Below are positions 44,266-50,942 of a DNA stretch of 64,000 nt, one piece after another. The stretch is from contig NZ_UHIP01000002.1 of the NCBI RefSeq assembly GCF_900460245.1, positions 1,364,001-1,428,000 on the forward strand. The letters run 5' to 3'. The DNA comes from Vibrio fluvialis. GTDB lineage: Bacteria > Pseudomonadota > Gammaproteobacteria > Enterobacterales > Vibrionaceae. The position numbers and the translations under genes are program-made. The notes beneath the pieces were generated by a model. It saw nothing but the letters and a program-made list of their open reading frames with translations, made no database searches and had not been told where the DNA came from. How positions within the stretch are numbered: the first letter of the stretch is position 1; each line of letters opens with the position of its first letter.

Positions 44266-44343
44266 TTATTTGTTTTCTGCCATCTCTTTTTTCACCATAA
44301 CAACTGCCGCTACGATAAAAGTGATGATTAGCGCGAGTTCCAT
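44266..44343 (-). CDS. Tiny 25-residue membrane protein
   Basis: ATG 44343 is preceded by GGGGGAG with good spacing. The peptide starts MELALIITFIVAAVVMV and ends in a charged tail KKEMAENK. One hydrophobic span of about 16 residues and a positively charged C-terminal side suggest a single-pass inner-membrane microprotein. It ends 47 bases from the hutA terminator and probably shares it. I do not recognise a named family. Confidence 0.6.
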   Translation of the reverse strand: MELALIITFIVAAVVMVKKEMAENK

Positions 44344-44543
44344 TGACTCTCCCCCTATTTTAGAGCTACTTCTGGTCCAAATTTGGAACAATTGAAGTTT
44401 AACACGTCTAAAACATATTTGTAGCTTTTAGCCTAAGAATTCCCTTTTTTATCGACCGAGATCAATATCGGTATCAACTACATGAAATTTTAAGTTTTCT
44501 GAACCGAATTTTCGATTTTTTCAAAAGATAACTTGAGAGTTGT

Positions 44544-44795
44544 TTATTTCATCATCACTTTGCCACCCACCATTTTTAAAGCAGGCGTGCCCCTGACCAT
44601 TGCGTCCCTGGCAAACTCGCTACCACAATTTGGGCAGCGACCATCACCGGACGTGAAATCCTGAGCAATACGTTCTTTAAAGCACTTCACTAAAGCTCCT
44701 TTTCCACCTTTATGGTACTTAAGCAATAGTGTCCGGCACTTGGCACAGTAGATATCAACTACCTTTTCCGGTAGTTTTTTTCTTGGTTTTGCCAT
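44544..44795 (-). CDS. Small zinc-ribbon protein
   Basis: An 83-residue basic protein from ATG 44795, which follows the SgrR-type stop by one base; a longer frame to 44990 only runs inside sgrR. Two CxxC knuckles, CAKC and CPNC, 36 residues apart should bind one zinc. Several Lys and Arg between them suggest nucleic-acid contact, as in ribosome- or RNA-associated zinc ribbons. A conserved tail has RGTPALKMVGGKVMMK. The function is unknown. Confidence 0.7.
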   Translation of the reverse strand: MAKPRKKLPEKVVDIYCAKCRTLLLKYHKGGKGALVKCFKERIAQDFTSGDGRCPNCGSEFARDAMVRGTPALKMVGGKVMMK

Positions 44796-44796
44796 C

Positions 44797-46488
44797 TCAA
44801 TCGAGCTCAGGTTTAACCCATACCTGGCTGAAATCAAACCATCCCAAAGCATTGCACTTGGCATTCTGTAGCGAGCCACACTGATCTTTTGAGACTCCCA
44901 GCCAACAATGGAACATTGGGATAATTTGGTGTTGCTCCACAAGCGACTTACCCAGTTCTCTTGCGGGGAAGGTCGCGTATTTGTCCGCACGCCATTGATC
45001 GACTAATCCACACCAGTAATTGAAATCATCAGCCAAACTCAGGTGTTCAACATCCGAATAGTTCAACAGCCAGCCTGCTAATGCGTCATCACGATGATTG
45101 GCAATCCCCATGGCTTTAATCCAGATATCCACCTCACCCACTTCGGTTAGGGAAAGCTCATATTTGATGAATTCAACGTTGATGCCATCCTCATTGAGAA
45201 CTTGTTGTATCACCTTCGCAAGCGTTGGAAACATGGGATGCTGCGCATGATAGGCAACCGTGACAGTACGTTGCGCAGGTGGTGTGATGGAAAAATTACT
45301 TGGCGCCTGATGGTACCAACCCGGCTTCAAACCATAGGCAGGCAGCACGCCGAGCTCAACTACTTTTTCCTCGGGTAATCGGCGGAACAAGTTTAGAGTA
45401 CTCAGTTTGTTATGAAAATAGGTTGCCCACTCATCCTCTTTGGCAAGACCATTTTTCTTATTCAGCAACAAATAGGTACATCCCGGATCGAGATCCACAT
45501 CTTCTGTAGAGGATCCTCGCTGCGTTTTAATGGGGTGAGACAAACTCGGGAAGACCATCGATGAATGCACTTCGTCAATCACCCACACTTCAACCCGATC
45601 CAACAACGGGCGAAAACCAAAATAGCCATCAAATGCCTGCAGAACCAAACGTTTTTCGTCATTGACGATCACCTTGTATGGACCGCTCCCGACTGGCATC
45701 AGGTCAAAATCTTCACTGCGCTGAGATTCCGGTAACAGGATCTTCGCGCACGCTTCCGACAGCAGCAACGGTAAACGGTGATCCGGTTTTTGCAGGTGGA
45801 TATCCACCACACAATCTCCCGGAGACTCCACCTGATCAATGTGAGAAAACAGATTCACAAAGCGCAATTCCCACAGGCTTTGAATGACAATATCCGTCGT
45901 CAACAGTTCACCATTATGGAAGCGCACACCCGGGCGAATATAGAACCGCCAATGAGTAGGTGTAATTGCTTGCCAGGTATGAGCAAGATCTGGCTGTAAT
46001 TGCTCGTCTTCATCAAGCCGAGTCAGGCCGCTGTATATCTGGCGTGCAATGTGTTGCTCTGAGCGACGCATTGGCTTGGACGGATTGAGCATCGACAGTG
46101 GTCGGTAGTATGGCAGCCGGACAACTTGCAGACCTTCTTGATGCTGAACCCCGAGGTAGCTCTGAATCACCTGAGTCAGCTTGGCAGCATCCTGATCCAA
46201 AACCGATAACGCTTGGCCGATCTTTCCTTCTTCAAGATAACGCCGGGCGAGATTTTCACTGACATCGGCTCGGCTGCGTTTAAACAGCAACTGAGACAAT
46301 TTGCCGCGCCCCGCGGCCGGATGCCATTCTATCCAGCCCTCTTCTTCCATTTTGTTCAGCACAATACGTGCGTTACGACGGGTACAGAACAGAATTTCAG
46401 TGACATCTTCGAGCTGGGTTTCAGCATCCTGACCATTGAAGTGTTCGAATAGGGTTTCGAACTGGACACGTAAGCGGGGGCTACTCAT
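44797..46488 (-). CDS. SgrR-family transcriptional regulator (HTH plus solute-binding domain)
   Basis: A 563-residue protein with an N-terminal winged helix (about 1-110, VTEILFCTRRNARIVLNKM) fused to an extracytoplasmic solute-binding protein family 5 domain without signal peptide (about 160-530). This architecture is that of SgrR, which senses sugar-phosphate stress in E. coli and activates the sgrS RNA. Length matches E. coli SgrR (551). No sgrS or setA homologue is visible beside it, so the target is unknown. It is followed by the zinc-ribbon gene almost without a gap. Confidence 0.85.
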   Translation of the reverse strand: MSSPRLRVQFETLFEHFNGQDAETQLEDVTEILFCTRRNARIVLNKMEEEGWIEWHPAAGRGKLSQLLFKRSRADVSENLARRYLEEGKIGQALSVLDQDAAKLTQVIQSYLGVQHQEGLQVVRLPYYRPLSMLNPSKPMRRSEQHIARQIYSGLTRLDEDEQLQPDLAHTWQAITPTHWRFYIRPGVRFHNGELLTTDIVIQSLWELRFVNLFSHIDQVESPGDCVVDIHLQKPDHRLPLLLSEACAKILLPESQRSEDFDLMPVGSGPYKVIVNDEKRLVLQAFDGYFGFRPLLDRVEVWVIDEVHSSMVFPSLSHPIKTQRGSSTEDVDLDPGCTYLLLNKKNGLAKEDEWATYFHNKLSTLNLFRRLPEEKVVELGVLPAYGLKPGWYHQAPSNFSITPPAQRTVTVAYHAQHPMFPTLAKVIQQVLNEDGINVEFIKYELSLTEVGEVDIWIKAMGIANHRDDALAGWLLNYSDVEHLSLADDFNYWCGLVDQWRADKYATFPARELGKSLVEQHQIIPMFHCWLGVSKDQCGSLQNAKCNALGWFDFSQVWVKPELD

Positions 46489-46568
46489 AAAGGGGAAATC
46501 TCATTTAAACAGCTACGAAATGAGTTTCCCTATTTTATGGTATTTTTTCAAGTCAGAGACAGGATTCT

Positions 46569-46802
46569 TTAAGCGATATCACAACCCAGTTCAGCCGCTA
46601 GTTGGCGCAGTTGCTCTTCGTTGTCCAACTTCAATGACCACTTCGCTTCCGAGCCATTCACGGCCACCACATTCGCTCCGCGACCAATCAGTTCGACCGC
46701 ATCACTTTGCGCCTGAAGCGTCACATGATGGTCACCTTGTAAACGGATCACCAGCTCATGCGCCGTGACGACAATTTTTCCGCTTTTAAACTCAATAACC
46801 AT
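46569..46802 (-). CDS. Small DUF3389-like protein
   Basis: A 77-residue soluble protein, beta-rich in the first part (MVIEFKSGKIVVTAHELVIR), which seems to match the Vibrio family DUF3389. Its ATG directly follows the thioesterase stop without any gap (TAAATG), so translation is probably coupled. The function is not known. The confidence in the family name is moderate. Confidence 0.6.
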   Translation of the reverse strand: MVIEFKSGKIVVTAHELVIRLQGDHHVTLQAQSDAVELIGRGANVVAVNGSEAKWSLKLDNEEQLRQLAAELGCDIA

Positions 46803-47255
46803 TTACGCCTCAGTGTTTAGTTTCTGCTTGCTGTTTTTCGCTTTCTTTACCGCCATGGTCAGGCGACTGGTGCACACCAAACGGCCGCGCTCGTCGGTCA
46901 TCGTGATTTGCCAAACCTGAGTCGATACGCCCAAATGAATTGGCGTTGCCGTCCCAATCACATGACCGTCACGCATTGAGCGAATATGATTAGCATTAAT
47001 ATCCAGACCAACGCAGTAAGAATCATCATCCACACAGAAATTTGCCGCCACAGAGCCCAATGTTTCAGCCAGAACAACCGAAGCGCCTCCGTGCAGCATA
47101 CCCAAAGGTTGATGAGTAAAATGACAAACAGGCATAGTAGCCGATACAGAATTATCCCCGATCTCGGTATAAACAATATTGAGATGATCAATCAGCGTAT
47201 TTTTTGAAGTTGCATTAAGAATCTCCAGACTGATCGGTTTTTTCCAAATTTCCAT
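46803..47255 (-). CDS. Hotdog-fold thioesterase (PaaI/YdiI-like)
   Basis: A 150-residue protein from ATG 47255, with AAGGA eight bases upstream; a frame to 47351 is spurious. The motif LGMLHGGASVVLAETLGS is the hotdog active-site helix of the YdiI/MenI and EntH acyl-CoA thioesterases, with the catalytic Glu in LAE. It probably hydrolyses an aromatic or medium-chain acyl-CoA. YdiI in E. coli serves menaquinone synthesis. The substrate is not shown by the context, which is a DUF3389 gene only. Confidence 0.85.
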   Translation of the reverse strand: MEIWKKPISLEILNATSKNTLIDHLNIVYTEIGDNSVSATMPVCHFTHQPLGMLHGGASVVLAETLGSVAANFCVDDDSYCVGLDINANHIRSMRDGHVIGTATPIHLGVSTQVWQITMTDERGRLVCTSRLTMAVKKAKNSKQKLNTEA

Positions 47256-47426
47256 AGGTAATTCCTTGAGATGAGACGCAGACAGGTGCGCAGCAAAGAA
47301 ATGTGAGTGGGTTCTATTGTAACGCTCTGAATGCCAATGACAAAACCACATTCACCTTCAATTCAGCTTAAGCCATGATATTATTTGCACGTTTAATATT
47401 AACCTCTGAAAATTATGGAGCCAGCA

Positions 47427-48215
47427 ATGCGTTCATGGTTTAAAGCTTCTTGTATTCTGACAGCGATCGGTCTGACCGCATGTGCCGCATCCCCTACCGG
47501 ACGAAACCAGATTCTGCTGTTTTCGAGCAACGACATGAGCAATTTAGGCGCTCAGTCTTTCACACAAATGAAGCAAGACACACCGATTAATCAAGACGCA
47601 AAAACTAATGCTTACGTGCAGTGTGTAGCCAACGCCATCACCGCTCAAGTCCCCAAGCAAGCGGGGTTCGAACAATGGGAAGTCGTGGTGTTCAACAGTG
47701 AGCAAGTGAATGCTTTCGCCCTGCCCGGAGGCAAGATTGGCGTTTACACCGGACTGCTCAAAGTCGCGGTCAATCAAGACCAATTGGCAACGGTGCTTGG
47801 CCATGAAGTCGCACACGTACTGGCCAATCACAGTAACGAGCGCTTATCACAAACTCAGTTGGCAAGTGTCGGTTTGCAGGTAACGGATATGGCTATCGGC
47901 TCTTCAGCCTATGCTCAATACAAAGACATCACGATGGCCGCGTTGGGCGTGGGCGTTCAATACGGAGTGATCCTTCCTTACGGCCGATCTCAGGAGTCTG
48001 AAGCTGATATCGTTGGACTGGAGATCATGGCTAAAGCGGGGTTCGATCCACGCCAAAGCATCGAACTTTGGAAAAACATGGCAAAAGCGTCAGGAGGCAA
48101 CCAGCCACCAGAACTGCTTTCAACCCACCCTTCGCACAGCACCCGCATTCAGGATCTGACTGCGATGATCAAAAAATTGCCGTCTTATTCTGTACCACAT
48201 CCGCAGTGTGGCTGA
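47427..48215 (+). CDS. M48-family metalloprotease lipoprotein (LoiP/YggG-like)
   Basis: A 262-residue lipoprotein from ATG 47427, with GGAG upstream. The lipobox LTAC gives C19. The zinc-protease motif is H126-E-V-A-H130 in LGHEVAHVLANHSNERL, and the third ligand is the Glu of SQESEADIVGLEI. LoiP-type proteases act on outer-membrane or periplasmic proteins and respond to envelope stress. The C-terminal LSTHPSHSTRIQDL is characteristic of the group. It should be anchored to the outer membrane, as there is no Asp at +2 (it is Ala). Confidence 0.88.
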   Translation: MRSWFKASCILTAIGLTACAASPTGRNQILLFSSNDMSNLGAQSFTQMKQDTPINQDAKTNAYVQCVANAITAQVPKQAGFEQWEVVVFNSEQVNAFALPGGKIGVYTGLLKVAVNQDQLATVLGHEVAHVLANHSNERLSQTQLASVGLQVTDMAIGSSAYAQYKDITMAALGVGVQYGVILPYGRSQESEADIVGLEIMAKAGFDPRQSIELWKNMAKASGGNQPPELLSTHPSHSTRIQDLTAMIKKLPSYSVPHPQCG

Positions 48216-48232
48216 GATAACTTAAGTCAATT

Positions 48233-48296
48233 GGGGTTATTTGCATCAAATCAATACAAATAACCCATTGATTTGCCGCGTTTGATGCAATACCCC
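48233..48296 (+). repeat. Two mutually exclusive hairpins between the M48 and phnA genes
   Basis: GGGTTATTTG (48234-48243) pairs perfectly with CAAATAACCC (48257-48266). The longer segment 48233-48250 pairs nearly as well with 48281-48296 (GCATCAAA with TTTGATGC, GGGGT with ACCCC, small bulge). Both cannot form together. There is no T-run. It could be a 5' leader switch for phnA or a 3' end structure of the protease mRNA. Confidence 0.5.
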
Positions 48297-48356
48297 TTTA
48301 AATCTTGTGCGTAAAGTGGATAATACGCGCTTACGAAATTTTACAAGGTGGGTATT

Positions 48357-48923
48357 ATGTCTACTGAAGCAACGCTACTTGAACGCTGCGAATCTAAATG
48401 TGAACTCTGTTCTGCAGAGTCACCGCTAACTCCTTTTGTGGTTGCACCACACACGCAAATTACTGTGGATCACGCAGTGATGCTTTGCGATACCTGTAAA
48501 GGTCAAATCGAAGACCCAGACACAGTAGATGCAAACCACTGGCGCTGCCTGAATGACAGCATGTGGAGTCAGGTTACGCCTGTTCAGGTGTTGGCTTGGC
48601 GTCAACTGAAGCGCCTGGCGACTTCTGAAGGCTGGGCTCAGGATCTGGTCGAAATGATGTACATGGACGAGGAAACTCAGAAATGGGCAGAAATCGGCAT
48701 GGACGATGACGCAGAGAAACCACTGGACGTGAACGGCGTTGAGCTGAAAAAAGGCGATGACGTAACCGTGATTAAAGATCTGCCAGTAAAAGGTTCCAGC
48801 ATGGTGATCAAACAAGGTACTGCGGTACGCGGTATCGCACTGACCGATGATCCTAAACACATTCAGGGTAAAGTGAACGGTCAAACGATGTACATTATTG
48901 CGGAATACTGCCGCAAGAAGTAA
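48357..48923 (+). CDS. phnA: PhnA/YjdM-family zinc-ribbon protein
   Basis: A 188-residue protein from ATG 48357, with AAGGTGGG upstream. An N-terminal zinc ribbon (CESKCELC ... CDTCKG) precedes a helical middle part and the conserved C-terminal PhnA domain (about 120-188) with DVNGVELKKGDDVTVIKDL. The family name comes from a phosphonate operon, but the protein is not required for phosphonate use, and no phosphonate genes are present. Its function is unresolved. A terminator follows. Confidence 0.88.
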   Translation: MSTEATLLERCESKCELCSAESPLTPFVVAPHTQITVDHAVMLCDTCKGQIEDPDTVDANHWRCLNDSMWSQVTPVQVLAWRQLKRLATSEGWAQDLVEMMYMDEETQKWAEIGMDDDAEKPLDVNGVELKKGDDVTVIKDLPVKGSSMVIKQGTAVRGIALTDDPKHIQGKVNGQTMYIIAEYCRKK

Positions 48924-48930
48924 TTCAGAA

Positions 48931-48955
48931 AAAGCGCGGCTCCGGCCGCGTTTTC
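48931..48955 (+). terminator. Terminator after phnA
   Basis: CGCGGC, loop TCCG, GCCGCG followed by TTTTCTTT. Confidence 0.85.
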
Positions 48956-48980
48956 TTTATCTGTCATAAAGTGCCAATAA

Positions 48981-49008
48981 AAAAGCCGACATCACTGTCG
49001 GCTTTTTT
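48981..49008. terminator. Bidirectional terminator
   Basis: AAAAGCCGAC, loop ATCACT, GTCGGCTTTT with a T-run of eight on the plus strand and an A-run on the left. It stands between convergent genes and ends the small minus-strand gene at 49020. Confidence 0.85.
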
Positions 49009-49019
49009 TTGTGTTCAGC

Positions 49020-49211
49020 TTAGCGTGATAAACCAATATCACGTTGCATGTGGCTAGATAGTTCTGCACTGTAGTAGCTGCGAGTTTGCTGGCTATCAAC
49101 AAACAGAATATCAACCAAATGTTTCATCAATCCTTTGAAGTTAACCGGGTAGGTTTTTTTATCCATAGAGGTTGGTGCTGTAACAGTACCCAAATGCATT
49201 GCTTGTGCCAT
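49020..49211 (-). CDS. Small unknown protein with DUF1127-like tail
   Basis: A 63-residue soluble protein; ATG 49211 has AGAGAGG upstream, and a second Met at codon 5 is possible. The N-terminal half is unrecognised. The tail SHMQRDIGLSR resembles the end of DUF1127/YjiS proteins (LxDIGLSR), but the rest of that domain is not clear. A terminator follows. The function is unknown. Confidence 0.55.
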   Translation of the reverse strand: MAQAMHLGTVTAPTSMDKKTYPVNFKGLMKHLVDILFVDSQQTRSYYSAELSSHMQRDIGLSR

Positions 49212-49536
49212 GTGAGCCTCTCTTAAATAAATCGGTAACTTACTGTGTTGGCTCGAATATTAGGCAAGTTTGTTCGAATAAAAAAATGACAAAAATTGGC
49301 CATTCGGATTAGTTAAACTTATGAAACAAGGTGATAACAATCGCAAAAATACCCATTCAGAAATGACGCATTTTTAGTCATTTAAATTGCTGCCATCAGC
49401 ATAATTAACGCGTGAGCATTTTAAATGGTCACAACCGCATACAATTATTTTACATCTAAATATCTGAAAAAATTTGATCCGGAGATAAAACGGTGTTCAC
49501 CGCCAGGTTGATACCTCACTGGCATCGAATGCGTTT
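49212..49536. other. Intergenic region with no supported gene
   Basis: This AT-rich 325-base stretch should hold the promoter of the small gene at 49020. A weak minus-strand hairpin at 49491-49502 (CGGTG, AA, CACCG read on that strand, then TTTTAT) may end the alx transcript. I see nothing else. Confidence 0.5.
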
Positions 49537-50496
49537 CTAATCCTCTGATTTTACTTGTCTCAATCTGGTCTCGGCGTGACCTCTTATCATCGACGCAATC
49601 ACCGCAGTCACCATGGTGAATAACAAAACCAACAAGGAGACAGGCGTTGGGATCTCCCAGACAGATCCTACAAGTAACATTTTCACCCCAATAAACATCA
49701 TGATGAAAGATAACGCAGGTTTGAGGTAGATAAACTTATCCATCATTCCCTGAAGAACAAAGTAAAGAGACCGTAATCCAAGTAATGCGAATACGTTGGC
49801 AGCCAACACCAAAAACGGCTCCTGCGTCACCGCAAAGATGGCCGGGATAGAATCCAGCGCAAACATTACATCCATGAAGGCAATCACACCAACGACTATC
49901 AACATCGGAGTCGCCCACCAGCGATGGTTGTGGCGAATCCACAATGCATTGCCGGCATAACGGTCCGACACAGGGAAAATACGGCGAATCAAGCGTTCAG
50001 GAAGCGGGTTGATCTCTTCGTCACCGTTATCGCGCGCCAACTGGATACCCGTCCAAATCAAGAACAGAGCAAAGACATACAGTAACCAATGATATTTGGC
50101 CAACAGTTCAGCCCCTACCATGATCATGACGGCCCGCAGAATCAGAGCACCGATCACCCCCCACAACAGCGCACGAGGCCGTAAATGCTCCGGTACCGCA
50201 TACTGGTGAAAAATGATGGCAAACACGAACAAGTTATCGACGCTAAGTGATTTTTCTAGCAGATAGCCCGTCAGAAACGCAACAGTGGCTTTTTCTGCAC
50301 TGTAATCACTGGCAGGCGCATAAAATTCCCAGCAGAAATAAATACTGACGGCGAAAGCAAAAGCAAGCACGAACCAAAACAGACTCCAGACGACCGCGCG
50401 CTTTAACGTCACCGCGCCGCCTCGGGTTTGCCAAATATCGAGAGAGACTAAAGAAAGGGTCAGGATAGCGAATCCTGCATAGGTTATCGGGGTCAT
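49537..50496 (-). CDS. alx: TerC/Alx-family membrane protein, probable manganese exporter
   Basis: A 319-residue inner-membrane protein from ATG 50496, with GGAGG upstream. About nine hydrophobic helices carry the TerC signatures EKSLSVDNLFVFAIIF and FMDVMFALDSIPAIFAVTQE; the paired acidic residues in these helices probably bind metal. E. coli Alx acts in manganese export and is controlled by the alkaline-pH and Mn-responsive yybP-ykoY riboswitch. A riboswitch of that class precedes this gene too. Tellurite resistance, the other use of the family name, is less likely. Confidence 0.9.
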   Translation of the reverse strand: MTPITYAGFAILTLSLVSLDIWQTRGGAVTLKRAVVWSLFWFVLAFAFAVSIYFCWEFYAPASDYSAEKATVAFLTGYLLEKSLSVDNLFVFAIIFHQYAVPEHLRPRALLWGVIGALILRAVMIMVGAELLAKYHWLLYVFALFLIWTGIQLARDNGDEEINPLPERLIRRIFPVSDRYAGNALWIRHNHRWWATPMLIVVGVIAFMDVMFALDSIPAIFAVTQEPFLVLAANVFALLGLRSLYFVLQGMMDKFIYLKPALSFIMMFIGVKMLLVGSVWEIPTPVSLLVLLFTMVTAVIASMIRGHAETRLRQVKSED

Positions 50497-50499
50497 ACA

Positions 50500-50550
50500 A
50501 TCCTCCATAAGCGGAAGGATCGAAAACAGACACACCACGACACCTTCCGC
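50500..50550 (-). promoter_or_regulatory. Competing hairpins over the alx ribosome binding site
   Basis: On the minus strand, GCGGAAGG (50543-50550) pairs with CCTTCCGC (50511-50518). The adjacent ATCCT (50516-50520) can instead pair with AGGAT (50500-50504), which covers the GGAGG ribosome binding site. The two pairings share bases, giving a candidate on/off switch coupled to the riboswitch upstream. Confidence 0.45.
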
Positions 50551-50585
50551 ATAGCAACGACCACTGCTCTAAAGCAGCGTTGAAT

Positions 50586-50708
50586 GCGTTGGTCTCGTCG
50601 AAGCGGCTGATCTGTTGTTCAACAGTTCAGGCACTCATACTTGCCGGATAAGCCTAAGCTTAACGTGATGACGACAAGTAAACCGGTGGCGACTACTCCC
50701 CAAACAGG
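50586..50708 (-). ncRNA. yybP-ykoY (manganese-sensing) riboswitch upstream of alx
   Basis: Read on the minus strand, the 5' end has TTTGGGGAGTAGTCG, carrying the invariant GGGGAGUAG of this class. CGTCATCACG lies in the middle region, and the 3' end has CGACGAGACCAACG, matching the conserved GAGACC closing segment. TTGG and CCAA form a short P1. Downstream is a TerC/Alx-type gene, the classical target in E. coli. Mn2+ binding should favour alx expression. Loop identities beyond these anchors were judged by eye. Confidence 0.75.
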
Positions 50709-50751
50709 GCAATTCTATGCCCTCAGTTTCATCAGGTCCAGACCAAGATCA

Positions 50752-50778
50752 AAAAAGGAGCGATTCCCGCTCCTTTTT
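50752..50778 (-). terminator. Terminator of the small membrane protein gene
   Basis: AAAAAGGAGCG, loop ATTCC, CGCTCCTTTTT: an 11-bp stem with a T-run on the minus strand (CTCCTTTTTTG). It starts right after the TGA at 50780, before the alx leader. Confidence 0.85.
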
Positions 50779-50779
50779 G

Positions 50780-50875
50780 TCAGATTCCGGCAAATGGCAG
50801 TATATAAACTAATGCTGACCATACCCCGACCCATGCTACGACAACTAGCGTGTCCAGCCAGTCTTTACTCCACAT
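50780..50875 (-). CDS. Tiny 31-residue membrane protein upstream of the alx leader
   Basis: ATG 50875 has AAGGGGG upstream. The peptide starts MWSKDWLDTLVVVAWVGVWS and continues through a hydrophobic stretch to PFAGI. An acidic-basic N-terminus followed by one hydrophobic span of about 22 residues suggests a single-pass membrane microprotein. It has its own terminator. The codon pattern, ribosome binding site and terminator make it a good gene candidate. I do not recognise it. Confidence 0.65.
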   Translation of the reverse strand: MWSKDWLDTLVVVAWVGVWSALVYILPFAGI

Positions 50876-50942
50876 CTTTTCCCCCTTCAATTTCCGAGTT
50901 GAGAAACTGAGACAAAAAAGAGTCAGCAAAGAGTATGCCAAG

